The notes below the pieces were generated by a model. The model was not told the DNA's origin and did no database searches. It saw only the letters and a program-made list of their open reading frames with translations. The position numbers and the translations under genes were made by a program. 28,065 bases of DNA from Ignavibacteriaceae bacterium. Lineage in GTDB: Bacteria > Bacteroidota > Ignavibacteria > Ignavibacteriales > Ignavibacteriaceae. Positions 8,829-17,199 of this stretch are shown here, in pieces (position 1 is the first letter of the stretch; each line of letters starts with the position of its first letter). The stretch spans positions 1-28,065 of the forward strand of contig JACAFA010000142.1 of the NCBI GenBank assembly GCA_013388525.1, read 5' to 3'.

Positions 8829-9308
8829 CTAGTTATTACTTCTTATAAATATCTGAGTGAAATACATAACACTGTCTTCATCGAATGCAACGCCAACGCC
8901 CGTTAAATTCGAATTGCTCTCAATGTTATTTTTATGTCCGGAACTATTAAGCCAGGCGGTAACCGCACCCTGAGCGCTGTAATTGTAAGCAACGTTTTCA
9001 CCAGCCCAACTCCAGGAAATTTTCTCTTTTATCCGATTAACTCTTTCATAAAAACCATCGTGATTTATTGTTTTTGCATTGGCCATATTTATGCTGTGTG
9101 CTCTGCATTCGCTGGCAATAATATCACTCCACTCAAGCGGAGTAAGACCAATTCCGGTTCGATGTAAATTGATAAGACGGTGAACTTCTTTTTCTATATC
9201 ATTCGAAGGATTGCTATCATTAGTAGAAACGGGGTCGTCCTCACAGCCATTAATAGGAAATAATACTAACAGAAAAGTAAATAGCAATATGAGAAATTGA
9301 TTTTTCAT
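8829..9308 (-). CDS. CAP-domain (SCP/PR1-like) lipoprotein
   Basis: A 159-residue secreted protein. The N-terminus MKNQFLILLFTFLLVLFPINGC has a hydrophobic core and a lipobox-like INGC (Cys22), then a Ser/Asn/Asp-rich linker. The rest is a CAP domain with its usual marks: VHRLINLHR, the cavity histidine in HDGFYERV (H83), GENVA (E104) and AWLNSSGHKNNI (H125). It ends in the strands GVGVAFDEDSVMYFTQIF. Bacterial CAP proteins are extracytoplasmic with mostly unknown activities, possibly lipid binding or proteolysis. The -2 lipobox position is Asn, which is unusual, so lipidation is likely but not certain. It is a single gene, convergent with the phosphatase. The 197 bp upstream to 9505 show no other gene, and no clear promoter was recognised there. 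Confidence 0.88.
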   Translation of the reverse strand: MKNQFLILLFTFLLVLFPINGCEDDPVSTNDSNPSNDIEKEVHRLINLHRTGIGLTPLEWSDIIASECRAHSINMANAKTINHDGFYERVNRIKEKISWSWAGENVAYNYSAQGAVTAWLNSSGHKNNIESNSNLTGVGVAFDEDSVMYFTQIFIRSNN

Positions 9309-9505
9309 TCCGGATATTGAACAAATTTTATGCTACTAATCGATTAAGGATTTGTGAGAATTTTAACAACTAAGCTGTAAAGAAGGTAGAAACGATATGC
9401 TCAAATAGTAAGTGTGAGAGTTCAGCACGAGTTTAATTTTTAAGAAAAGATAAAATGTTGAGTTTAAGAAGTCTTAATTACGCAATAGTATTGAAGTTGC
9501 TTTTT

Positions 9506-9985
9506 TTACTTGCCCGGCTCCTGTTTAATAAAAAGTTTTGCATTAATGACATCCTTATGTTCAAGGTTCATAGTACTGCCGATAATTTTAATCAACCGGT
9601 CCTCGTGGCTGTCAAGTTTTCCGTCCTCATAAATTATTCGCCAGAGATTTTTTATCAGATTAATCTTTTCCTGATAATCAAAACTCTCGTTAATCACTGA
9701 AGTAAATTCATAAACACTTATACTATTTTTAACTTTTTGTTCGGATAGCTCCATCAGCTCATTCACACACTCATCTTCTAAATTAAAATCTTTTTTCATC
9801 AACTCAATTATTCTTTTTCTTTCATCTTCAGAAAAGTTACCATCCGCTTTTGCTATTTCAATTAATAAAGCGGCAGTTGCAATCTGATATTTTTTTGTGG
9901 TCGTTTCACCCGAAGAAGTTTTAACAACTCCGGAGTTTTTTTCATCTTGATCCTGTAAAAGAATTTTTCTTAAATATTCAAACAT
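9506..9985 (-). CDS. TerB-family protein
   Basis: This cytoplasmic, all-helical protein of 159 residues resembles the TerB/COG4103 tellurite-resistance-associated family. Two acidic, EF-hand-like loops mark the repeats: EIAKADGNFSEDERKRI near residue 50 and RIIYEDGKLDSHEDRLIKII near residue 125. Such loops bind metal in TerB. Stand-alone TerB-like proteins are widespread and usually uncharacterised; no tellurite genes are near, so resistance should not be assumed. The ATG at 9985 was preferred to the GTG directly before it. No ribosome site is visible, and the gene starts 13 bp after the VOC stop codon, so translation may depend on the upstream gene. Confidence 0.75.
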   Translation of the reverse strand: MFEYLRKILLQDQDEKNSGVVKTSSGETTTKKYQIATAALLIEIAKADGNFSEDERKRIIELMKKDFNLEDECVNELMELSEQKVKNSISVYEFTSVINESFDYQEKINLIKNLWRIIYEDGKLDSHEDRLIKIIGSTMNLEHKDVINAKLFIKQEPGK

Positions 9986-9998
9986 CACTATAATTAAA

Positions 9999-10490
9999 TT
10001 AAGGAGTGTTTAATTCCGATAGCAAACCGGGAAGGTCCAAAGCTTTTGTAATCATTACAACATTACCTTCTTCATCAATGGGCCATTCTTCCTGAGGTCT
10101 GTCACAATAAAGTTCAATACCATTCCCATCCGGGTCCTTGAGATAAATAGATTCTGAAACACCGTGATCTGAAGCCCCTTCGATAGGATATTTATTTTCC
10201 CAGAGAACTTTAAACGCCTTTGCAAGCTCTTCCCTGTTTGGATAAAGAATTGCAAAGTGATACAAGCCTGTATGTCCTGAAGGAGGTGCAACTGCGTTTT
10301 CTCCTGCCCAGGTATTTAATCCAATGTGATGATGGTAATTTCCTGAGGATAAAAATACTGCTGAATCGCCAAACCTTGCAGTTATTGAAAATCCGAGAAG
10401 ATCGGTATAAAACTTTATTGCTCTTTCAAGATTTCCAACTGTTAAATGGATATGACCTATTCTTGTTTTGGGATGTATTTCGTAACTCAT
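9999..10490 (-). CDS. VOC-family metalloenzyme (glyoxalase/extradiol dioxygenase-like)
   Basis: A 163-residue single-chain VOC protein with two beta-alpha-beta-beta-beta modules. The three metal ligands expected for the fold are present: the His in RIGHIHLTV, the His in GLYHFAILYP and the Glu in GNGIELYCDRP. It most resembles the CatE-like group of catechol 2,3-dioxygenase relatives (YHHHIGLNTW, KDPDGNGIELY), although CatE itself is about twice as long. The substrate cannot be inferred. The start is uncertain: ATG at 10490, or a GTG at 10505 that would add five residues. Neither has a clear ribosome site. It follows glgP closely and precedes the TerB-like gene. Confidence 0.85.
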   Translation of the reverse strand: MSYEIHPKTRIGHIHLTVGNLERAIKFYTDLLGFSITARFGDSAVFLSSGNYHHHIGLNTWAGENAVAPPSGHTGLYHFAILYPNREELAKAFKVLWENKYPIEGASDHGVSESIYLKDPDGNGIELYCDRPQEEWPIDEEGNVVMITKALDLPGLLSELNTP

Positions 10491-10507
10491 CTGTATGTGT
10501 TTCACTT

Positions 10508-13009
10508 TTATGATTGGTTGATTTTAACAGGTTCAACTTTCCAGATTTTCTCTGCATATTCTTTAATTGACCGGTCACTTGAAAATTTACCCACACGGGC
10601 AACATTAAGAATTGCTTTTCGGGTCCACTCTTCAGTGTTTACATATAACTTGCTCACTTCATCCTGCGCATCAATATATGCCTGATAATCTGCTAATAGA
10701 CAGTAAAAATCTGTTCCGAGTAAACTATCAACAATTGATTTAAAAATTCCCGGTTCCTTTTTGTTGAAAAAGTCTGTGGCAATCATGTCAATCGCTTTTT
10801 TCAGCATCGGGTTTGCCTCATAATAAGTTCTTGGATTGTATCCGCTGCTCTTCAACTTTACAACTTCATCAGCAAGCAAACCAAAAATAAAAATATTTTC
10901 TCTGCCAACTTCTTCGCAGATTTCAATATTTGCACCATCCATTGTACCGATTGTAAGAGCACCATTGAGTGTGAATTTCATATTACCGGTTCCTGATGCT
11001 TCCAAACCTGCCATTGATATTTGCTCTGAAAGATCAGCAGCAGGAATTATTTTTTCTGCAAGTGTTACAGAATAGTTTGGTATAAAAACAACTTTAAGTT
11101 TTTCGCTGACATCCGGGTCTTTATTTACAACGTCAGCTACAGAATTGATCAGTTTGATAATCAGCTTCGCCATAAAGTAAGCCGGTGCAGCCTTGCCTGC
11201 AAAGATAACTGTTCGGGGAACCATTTGAATTTTTGGATTGTCCTTAATTCTGTTATAAAGAGTAATTATGTGAAGAACATTCAGAAGTTGCCGTTTGTAT
11301 TCGTGAAATCTTTTTATCTGAACATCAAACATTGATTCCGGATTTATCTTTATATCATTCTTTTCTTCAATCAACGAAATCAATAATCTTTTGTTCAACC
11401 ATTTTGCGTTTCTGAACTCCTCTCTGAAGCCCGGATTATCTGCATACTTTTCAAGTTCACGAAGTTTGTAAAGATCAGTTACCCACTCATCACCGATCCT
11501 GTCAGTTATAATTTTTGACAGAAGAGGATTTGCAGTTTTAAGCCATCTGCGCGGAGTAATCCCATTTGTTATATTGAAAAACTTATTGGGATAAATTTTA
11601 TGAAAATGCGAAAAAATTCTTGTCTTCAGAATTTCAGTATGCAGGGCAGCAACACCATTTACAGCATAACTTCCGATAATTGCAAGATTAGCCATCCGAA
11701 CAGATTTTCCGTTGCTCTCATTTATTATTGAGAGAGCAGATAAAATGTTGGGATCGGTAGTATAATTCTTTTTAACATCTTCAATAAATCTTCTGTTTAT
11801 TTCATAGACAATCTGAATATGACGCGGAAGTAATTCCTCAAACAAAGGAAGCGACCATTCTTCAAGTGCTTCCGGAACCACAGTATGATTTGTATAGGCA
11901 AAAGTCTTGTTTGTAATTTTCCACGCTTCCTCCCAGGTTAAACCTTCCTGATCAATTAATATTCTCATCAGCTCAGGAATTGCAACAACAGGATGTGTAT
12001 CATTTAGTTGGATTGTGTTCTTCTCGGCAAATTCATTGAATGTATTATGATTAATCTTATACTTTCTGATTATGTCCTGTAAAGTAGCTGAAACGAAAAA
12101 GTATTGCTGTTTAAGTCTTAAAAATTTTCCTTCAACATAAGAGTCATTTGGATACAATACTTTTGAAATAGTTTCTGAATCTGTTTTAGAAGCAACAGCA
12201 GCAACATAATCACCTGCATTAAAATCTTTAAAGCTGAATTCCGTTGCAGCTTTCGCCTGCCATAATCTTAAATTGTTTACTGTGTTATTTTTATAACCGG
12301 GTACCGGAATATCATAACCAACAGCAAGAACGTCTTCGGTATCAATCCAATCAAATTTATAAGTACCGTCAGGATTCTGAACTTTAACTGCTTTACCATA
12401 AAACTTTACCCGATATTCTAAATCGCGACGAAAGATATCCCACGGATTTCCATGCTGAAGCCAACTGTCAGGATATTCAACCTGATAACCATTTTCAATT
12501 ACCTGGTTAAAGATTCCATACTCATATCTAATTCCGTAACCAAAAGCCGGCAGCTCAAGAGTTGCCATCGAATCGAGATAACACGCTGCAAGCCTTCCTA
12601 ATCCTCCGTTGCCAAGTCCCATATCAATTTCAATTTCCCTTATTTCTTCCAGACTGTAGCCATCTTCTTTTAAAATATTATAACACTCTTCATAGAAATC
12701 CATATTTATAAGTGCATTTCCAAGAAGTCTTCCCATCAAATATTCTAATGACAGATAATAAACTCGTTTAACATCCTTTTGAAAATACTGATGCTGTGTT
12801 CTTAGCCACTTTCGAACAAGCCGATCTCTTATAGCAAGAGATAAAGCAAAATATGCATCCGATCCTGTTGCAGTTATTCTATCTTTTATTAACCGAAATT
12901 CTAAATTTTCAGCAAATTGATTTGACAGGGAATAAGATGAAGGAGTTTCTTTATCTGTAAAAAAAATTGATGGTTTTCCGTTTAACGTTGCTTTTGATTT
13001 TTTCTCCAT
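10508..13009 (-). CDS. glgP: Glycogen (alpha-glucan) phosphorylase
   Basis: This enzyme catalyses phosphorolysis of alpha-1,4-glucan to glucose-1-phosphate in the cytoplasm (glycosyltransferase family 35). The 833-residue length is normal. Recognisable landmarks are GLGNGGLGRLAACYLDS and NDTHPVVAIPELMR in the N-terminal half, the NGITPRRWL loop, KRFHEYKRQ, and the pyridoxal-phosphate site EASGTGNMKFTLNGA. The Schiff-base lysine there is K678 and is followed by GTMDGANIEI. AAAGG lies 4-5 bp before the ATG. The reaction consumes inorganic phosphate, and the gene is divergent from the alkaline phosphatase homologue with 131 bp between them. That shared region contains a Pho-box candidate, so phosphate control of glgP is possible but not shown. 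Confidence 0.96.
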   Translation of the reverse strand: MEKKSKATLNGKPSIFFTDKETPSSYSLSNQFAENLEFRLIKDRITATGSDAYFALSLAIRDRLVRKWLRTQHQYFQKDVKRVYYLSLEYLMGRLLGNALINMDFYEECYNILKEDGYSLEEIREIEIDMGLGNGGLGRLAACYLDSMATLELPAFGYGIRYEYGIFNQVIENGYQVEYPDSWLQHGNPWDIFRRDLEYRVKFYGKAVKVQNPDGTYKFDWIDTEDVLAVGYDIPVPGYKNNTVNNLRLWQAKAATEFSFKDFNAGDYVAAVASKTDSETISKVLYPNDSYVEGKFLRLKQQYFFVSATLQDIIRKYKINHNTFNEFAEKNTIQLNDTHPVVAIPELMRILIDQEGLTWEEAWKITNKTFAYTNHTVVPEALEEWSLPLFEELLPRHIQIVYEINRRFIEDVKKNYTTDPNILSALSIINESNGKSVRMANLAIIGSYAVNGVAALHTEILKTRIFSHFHKIYPNKFFNITNGITPRRWLKTANPLLSKIITDRIGDEWVTDLYKLRELEKYADNPGFREEFRNAKWLNKRLLISLIEEKNDIKINPESMFDVQIKRFHEYKRQLLNVLHIITLYNRIKDNPKIQMVPRTVIFAGKAAPAYFMAKLIIKLINSVADVVNKDPDVSEKLKVVFIPNYSVTLAEKIIPAADLSEQISMAGLEASGTGNMKFTLNGALTIGTMDGANIEICEEVGRENIFIFGLLADEVVKLKSSGYNPRTYYEANPMLKKAIDMIATDFFNKKEPGIFKSIVDSLLGTDFYCLLADYQAYIDAQDEVSKLYVNTEEWTRKAILNVARVGKFSSDRSIKEYAEKIWKVEPVKINQS

Positions 13010-13056
13010 TAACCTTTCGATTGTGTTTTAGTAAAAATTCGGGGGTAAATTTAAGA

Positions 13057-13114
13057 TTGACAAACTTCTTAACAAAATGTTAATAATACTCTCTTAATTA
13101 AATCAGTAATTTTA
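13057..13114 (+). promoter_or_regulatory. Candidate Pho box and promoter of the alkaline phosphatase homologue
   Basis: TTAACA (13069-13074), 5 bp, TTAATA (13080-13085), 21 bp, then TAATTTTA (13107-13114). This is the same arrangement, to the base, as upstream of pstS. A TTGACA (13057-13062) sits 12 bp before the first hexamer. The core can also be read as an inverted repeat, TTAACA-AAA-TGTTAA, so a dimeric repressor site is the alternative. The ATG at 13141 follows with an AAAGGA ribosome site. Confidence 0.55.
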
Positions 13115-13140
13115 CGAAACAGAATTTTAAAGGAATTGAA

Positions 13141-14454
13141 ATGAAACCCCTATTCAAAAATATTTTCTTTTATATAACTATTATCTTGCTTGCAGGTTTA
13201 ATATCGCAATGCCAGGAAAATCATAATTATAAAACCGGTAACGTGATATTCTTTCATCCGGATGGAACTGCTTTGGCTAACTGGAATGCGATCAGAGTTT
13301 TATATTACGGACCCGATGGTGAATTAAACTGGGACCGGTTACCGCAAATAGGATTATACCAGGGGCACACCAGTAACACGCTTACATCTTCATCAGAAGG
13401 AGGAGCTACTATTCATGCGTACGGAGTAAAGGTATCAATGTTATCTTATGGAATGGATGGGACAAAACCGTTAACTTCAAGGTCAGGTAGTAATTTAAGT
13501 ATAATGATGGAAGCGAAAAGCAAAGGGATTAATATTGGAATTATCAACAGCGGAAAAATCGTTGAACCCGGAACGGGTGTGTTTGTTGCAAGCGATCTAT
13601 CAAGAGCAAATGAAGATGCTATTTCAAAAAAGATAATTGAGTCAGGTGCTGATTTGATTTTTTCAGGAGGTGAAGAAAATTTATTACCTGATGGTGTTGA
13701 AGGGAAATACGGACCCGGTAAAAGAAAAGACGGAATAAATGTTATTGAACTTGCCAAACAAATTGGATATAAAGTAATCTACACAAGAGAAGAACTTTTG
13801 TCGATTCCTGACGAAACAGAAAAAGTACTTGGAATCTTTGCGCTCAGTCATACGTTTAATGATAAATCTGAAGAAGAGTTAAATGCTCTAGGCCTAAAAA
13901 ACTATCAACCGGAATCACCAACTTTAGCCGAGATGACCGATGCAGCAATAAAATTTTTATCAGGTAAGAATGGAAACTTTTTTCTTGTTGTTGAAGAGGA
14001 AGGAACCGATAATTTTGGAAATGCCAACAACGCAAACGGATATTTTGAAGCTTTGAAGCGTGCAGATGATGCTATTGGTATTGCATTAAACTATTATTCA
14101 AAAAATCCCAATACATTAATTATCACTGCAGCAGATAGTGAAGCGGGCGGAATGGAGATTTATGGATTTCTTGAAAAAGATATGATGCCAGATAAACCTT
14201 TGCCTGAAAAAGCCGATAACGGAGCCCCGCTAGATGGAATCAATGGAACCGGCACGCTGCCGTTCGTTACAGCAAAAGATAAATTTGGGAATCAATTTCC
14301 GTTTGCGGTTGCCTGGTCAACTAATGATGATGTCTTTGGTTCAGTTGTTTCCAGAGCAGGAGGATTAAATTCCGAATTAATGAAAGGGAAAATTGATAAC
14401 ACAGAAATTTACCGGATTATGTATGCAACACTCTTCGGGAAAGTTCTTGAGTAA
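13141..14454 (+). CDS. Alkaline-phosphatase-superfamily lipoprotein with altered metal site
   Basis: A 437-residue exported protein with a hydrophobic signal and lipobox LISQC (Cys24). It is related to E. coli-type alkaline phosphatase: NVIFFHPDGT carries the first Asp (D41), and TSSSEGGATIHAYGVK aligns without gaps to the nucleophile region, giving Ser85. The substrate arginine is R155 (DLSRANEDA), FLVVEEEGTD gives E285 and D290, and TLIITAADS gives D332. The three zinc histidines of the E. coli enzyme (331, 370, 412) align to Asn294, Ser333 and Asp396 or Asp397, and the Asp beside the nucleophile is Ser84. The fold assignment is firm, but zinc-type activity is doubtful; another metal or another phospho-substrate is possible. 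A Pho-box candidate lies upstream. The stop codon is 1 bp from that of the convergent Rid gene. Confidence 0.85.
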   Translation: MKPLFKNIFFYITIILLAGLISQCQENHNYKTGNVIFFHPDGTALANWNAIRVLYYGPDGELNWDRLPQIGLYQGHTSNTLTSSSEGGATIHAYGVKVSMLSYGMDGTKPLTSRSGSNLSIMMEAKSKGINIGIINSGKIVEPGTGVFVASDLSRANEDAISKKIIESGADLIFSGGEENLLPDGVEGKYGPGKRKDGINVIELAKQIGYKVIYTREELLSIPDETEKVLGIFALSHTFNDKSEEELNALGLKNYQPESPTLAEMTDAAIKFLSGKNGNFFLVVEEEGTDNFGNANNANGYFEALKRADDAIGIALNYYSKNPNTLIITAADSEAGGMEIYGFLEKDMMPDKPLPEKADNGAPLDGINGTGTLPFVTAKDKFGNQFPFAVAWSTNDDVFGSVVSRAGGLNSELMKGKIDNTEIYRIMYATLFGKVLE

Positions 14455-14455
14455 T

Positions 14456-14848
14456 TTATTCTTCTGTTAAATAAGCAGTTGCTTCAACTTCTACAACAAT
14501 ATTCGGATCAATCAGAGATTTTACTTCAACCATAGATGTAACAGGTTTAATATTTTTGAAAAACTCACCGTGGGCTTTTCCGACTGCATCCCAGTCTTTT
14601 ATGTTGGTTACATAAATCCTTGTACGAATCACATCGGTTAAAGATCCACCAACATCATTCAAAGCCTTTTCAATTTTCTGAATAATAAACCTTGTTTGCT
14701 GGTATGGATCTCCCGGCGCAACAATTCTATCGCGATCAACTGCAGCAGTGCCGGAGACTTCAATAAGGTTACCGATTCGAACTGCTCTTGAGTAACCAAT
14801 TTTATTTTCCCAGATTGTTCCGGTAGATATGTTAATTCTTTTTTCCAT
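14456..14848 (-). CDS. Rid-family (YjgF/YER057c/UK114) protein lacking the catalytic Arg
   Basis: A 130-residue protein with the Rid fold: VRIGNLIEVSGTAAVD, YQQTRFIIQKIEKALNDVGGSLTDVIRTRIYVTN and VEVEATAYL at the end. Canonical RidA hydrolyses reactive enamine/imine intermediates from PLP enzymes and needs an arginine (E. coli Arg105, in the PARSCVEV segment). Here the matching segment is PVTSMVEV, with Thr104 in that place. This suggests one of the Rid subfamilies without enamine deaminase activity. The protein should be a cytoplasmic trimer. It is 8 bp downstream of the AlkD-like gene and probably cotranscribed with it. Confidence 0.88.
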   Translation of the reverse strand: MEKRINISTGTIWENKIGYSRAVRIGNLIEVSGTAAVDRDRIVAPGDPYQQTRFIIQKIEKALNDVGGSLTDVIRTRIYVTNIKDWDAVGKAHGEFFKNIKPVTSMVEVKSLIDPNIVVEVEATAYLTEE

Positions 14849-14856
14849 TTCGACCT

Positions 14857-15567
14857 CTAAATTTTTCCCTGAAGATATTTTTTCCTCTTTGTTTCCGGAA
14901 ACTTTTCTATTGCATAACGCAGCATTGTTCTCGGCATTTTTTTATAATGGGCTTTTAAAAATTTTTCCTCTGTCTGCAAATCTCTTTTCCCGATTTCTCT
15001 TAACATCCAGCCAACAGCTTTGTGTATTAAGTCGTGCTCATCCCGCAGTAAAAGCGCCGCTATTTTCATCGTGGCATCAAATTTATCATTCCTGATAAAC
15101 TCGTAAGTTGACAGGATTGCTATTCTGCGTTCCCAGAGGTTTTTTGACACTGCAAATTTAAATAATAAACTTTTATCTTTATTAAGAAGGTGTTTCCCGA
15201 TTATCTTTGGAGCCGAGAGGTCTACAAGATCCCAGTTATTAATTCTTTTTCTGTTTTTCAAATAGAGTGAAAAGATTTTTTCTCTCTCTTTCTCCTGAGC
15301 GTTTTCATATTTATCAACAAGAATAAACAGTGAGATTAATCTTTCTTCGTGTAGTCGTGATTTCAATAATATTTTTAAATCACTTTTGGACAAGTCTTTG
15401 AACTCTCTGGCTAGTTTTCTTTGTGCAGGAACATTCAGACCGGCAAAAACATCCCCTTCTCCGTAATCTCCTTTACCGGTTTTGAAAAACCAGCGCATTG
15501 TTTTGGAAATTTCAGGGTTGCTGAGACTTTTTATTTTGGTTCGCAGCTCGTTAAGTCTTACACTCAT
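14857..15567 (-). CDS. AlkD-like DNA glycosylase
   Basis: A 236-residue alpha-helical HEAT-like repeat protein of the DNA alkylation repair family, which removes N3- and N7-alkylated purines without flipping the base. The family features are visible: MRWFFKTGKGDYGEGDVFAG near the N-terminus and the active-site motif INNWDLVDLSA (W112 and D116, matching the Trp/Asp pair of Bacillus cereus AlkD). WERRIAI supplies the arginine, and GWMLREIGKRD supplies W187. Length agrees with AlkD (about 230-240). The start ATG has no obvious ribosome site. The 114 bp upstream to the histidine kinase stop contain no further gene. It is the first gene of a pair with the Rid gene. Confidence 0.9.
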   Translation of the reverse strand: MSVRLNELRTKIKSLSNPEISKTMRWFFKTGKGDYGEGDVFAGLNVPAQRKLAREFKDLSKSDLKILLKSRLHEERLISLFILVDKYENAQEKEREKIFSLYLKNRKRINNWDLVDLSAPKIIGKHLLNKDKSLLFKFAVSKNLWERRIAILSTYEFIRNDKFDATMKIAALLLRDEHDLIHKAVGWMLREIGKRDLQTEEKFLKAHYKKMPRTMLRYAIEKFPETKRKKYLQGKI

Positions 15568-15681
15568 TTACATTAGCGTTTTAAAAAATATGATATTGAA
15601 TAATTCGTTCATACAAAAAATACTTAAATAATTTTAAAAGCTGCGAAACGGGGAAGATACAATGAGAGGAATTTAGAAAGA

Positions 15682-17199
15682 CTAATGAGTTGTAATTTTA
15701 TGAATGAGAGAAACAAGCTCACCTTTGGCGAAAGGTTTTACTAAAAATTCATCGGCGCCAGCTTTGCGAAACTGCTGAATTTTTTCCTGAAGAAATTCAC
15801 TTGATAATATAAGTATTGGAATTTTTTGATTTTCATTTCTTTTTATTTCGCGCACAATTTCCAGCCCTTTATCCCAATGATTTATTGTAACATCAAAAAT
15901 CAACGCACCGAATTTTTCATTTGCTATTATTCCGGGATTGAATTCTTTTGATGAATAAAGAACGATATCATAATTTTCCTTCAGAAAAGCTCTGATAAGT
16001 TCAAAAGAATCACCGCTATCGTCAAGCATTATAATCTTAGAGTGTCCGTTTGTTTTAGAAGCGGTTCGCTTGAGCCGTTCAAGTTTTCCGATTTTGGAAA
16101 GTGGAAGAGTAAAAGTGAAAGTTGATCCCACTCCTTTTATACTGTCAACAATTAAAGAGCCTCCCATTTTTTCTAAATATCTTTTTGATATTGCCAGTCC
16201 CAATCCATTGCCTTCAAAGCTTCTTCCGATATCAAGATCTTCCTGGCTGAAAGGTTGATAAAGATGATCAAGATATTCAGAGGAAATACCTATTCCTGTA
16301 TCTTTAATTTTACAAAGAGCAAGTTCTCTTTCTTTAAGTAAAGAAATTTCAATGTCAATATAACCCTGTCTGGTAAACTTAACTGCGTTTTCTAATAAAT
16401 TATTAATCACTCCCTCAACACATTGCAAGTCTATATCAACAAAAATATTTTCTTCTTCAAAGCGCATTGTTAAATCAAGTTTCTTTTCAGCAGCTTTTTT
16501 CTTAAATGGTTCAATACAATTTTTAAAAATTATCACAAGGTCGAAAGTTTCTATATTCAGTTGATATCTCCCCGCTTCGATCTGTGCAAATTCAAGCATC
16601 TGCGTTATACTTTTAAAAAGTCTTTCACTTCCTGAGTGAAGATTGTCAAGATAGATTTTATCTTCGCTGCTTATTTTGTCCTTTAAATTTTCTTTAATAA
16701 TAGTTGAGTAGCCAAGAATTATGTTCAATGGTGTTCTGAGTTCATGTGAAAGAACATTCAGAAAAGTACCCTTTAATCTCTCGGCTTCCCTGCTTGAATC
16801 TCTGGCTTTTCTTACTTCTTCTTCGGCTAATATTATGTCAGTTTGATCTTCATGGAATAATCCAACAAATTCCTGATCATCCTTTTCAATCGGAAAGACA
16901 GTAGTTTTCAAAAATGGAGCAGCTCTTTCACCTCCAAGCAGCCTTGAGTCAATATAGTTTTTCAGATATAAGGTTTTTTTGTTTTTAAAAACGTCACTGA
17001 TTTTAGAAGTAATATTTCTTTTCAGAAGTTCAGTGTCAGTTAAGTACGAATATCCGTTCAATTCACTTAAAGAATAACCCCATCTGTCCGAAAAAGCATT
17101 GTTTACATAAAATACAAAACCGTTTTTATCAAAGACTTCAACCGGAAATGGCAGAAGATCATAACAGAGCGAAAAATATTTGTAAATAGCATTATCCAT
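15682..17199 (-). CDS. PAS hybrid histidine kinase with C-terminal receiver
   Basis: A 505-residue sensor without signal peptide or membrane segments, so cytoplasmic. Order of domains: PAS at about 10-125 (FVFYVNNAFSDRWGYSLSEL), then HisKA with the phosphoacceptor His152 (SHELRTPLNIILGYS). The ATPase domain has an N box NNLLENAVKF, G1 DTGIGIS and G2 GNGLGLAIS. A receiver begins at about residue 387 with acidic pair D393/D394, phospho-acceptor Asp436 (LIFDVTI) and Lys488 (LVKPF). All catalytic residues are intact. It overlaps the GAF kinase gene by one base (TAATG) and is last in the operon with the 1216-residue surface protein. No output domain is present, so the signal must go to another protein or back through phosphotransfer. 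Confidence 0.9.
   Translation of the reverse strand: MDNAIYKYFSLCYDLLPFPVEVFDKNGFVFYVNNAFSDRWGYSLSELNGYSYLTDTELLKRNITSKISDVFKNKKTLYLKNYIDSRLLGGERAAPFLKTTVFPIEKDDQEFVGLFHEDQTDIILAEEEVRKARDSSREAERLKGTFLNVLSHELRTPLNIILGYSTIIKENLKDKISSEDKIYLDNLHSGSERLFKSITQMLEFAQIEAGRYQLNIETFDLVIIFKNCIEPFKKKAAEKKLDLTMRFEEENIFVDIDLQCVEGVINNLLENAVKFTRQGYIDIEISLLKERELALCKIKDTGIGISSEYLDHLYQPFSQEDLDIGRSFEGNGLGLAISKRYLEKMGGSLIVDSIKGVGSTFTFTLPLSKIGKLERLKRTASKTNGHSKIIMLDDSGDSFELIRAFLKENYDIVLYSSKEFNPGIIANEKFGALIFDVTINHWDKGLEIVREIKRNENQKIPILILSSEFLQEKIQQFRKAGADEFLVKPFAKGELVSLIHKITTH

Noticed and set aside
9455..9700. Plus-strand open frame of 81 codons
   Set aside because: Most of it is antisense to the TerB-like gene, it has no ribosome site, and the product looks like random hydrophobic sequence.
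9506..9985. Tellurite resistance function for the TerB-like protein
   Set aside because: No other ter genes are near, and single TerB-like proteins are widespread without that role.
13446..13757. Minus-strand open frame of 103 codons inside the alkaline phosphatase homologue
   Set aside because: It is a shadow of a well supported gene; the proline/serine-rich translation is typical of an antisense frame.
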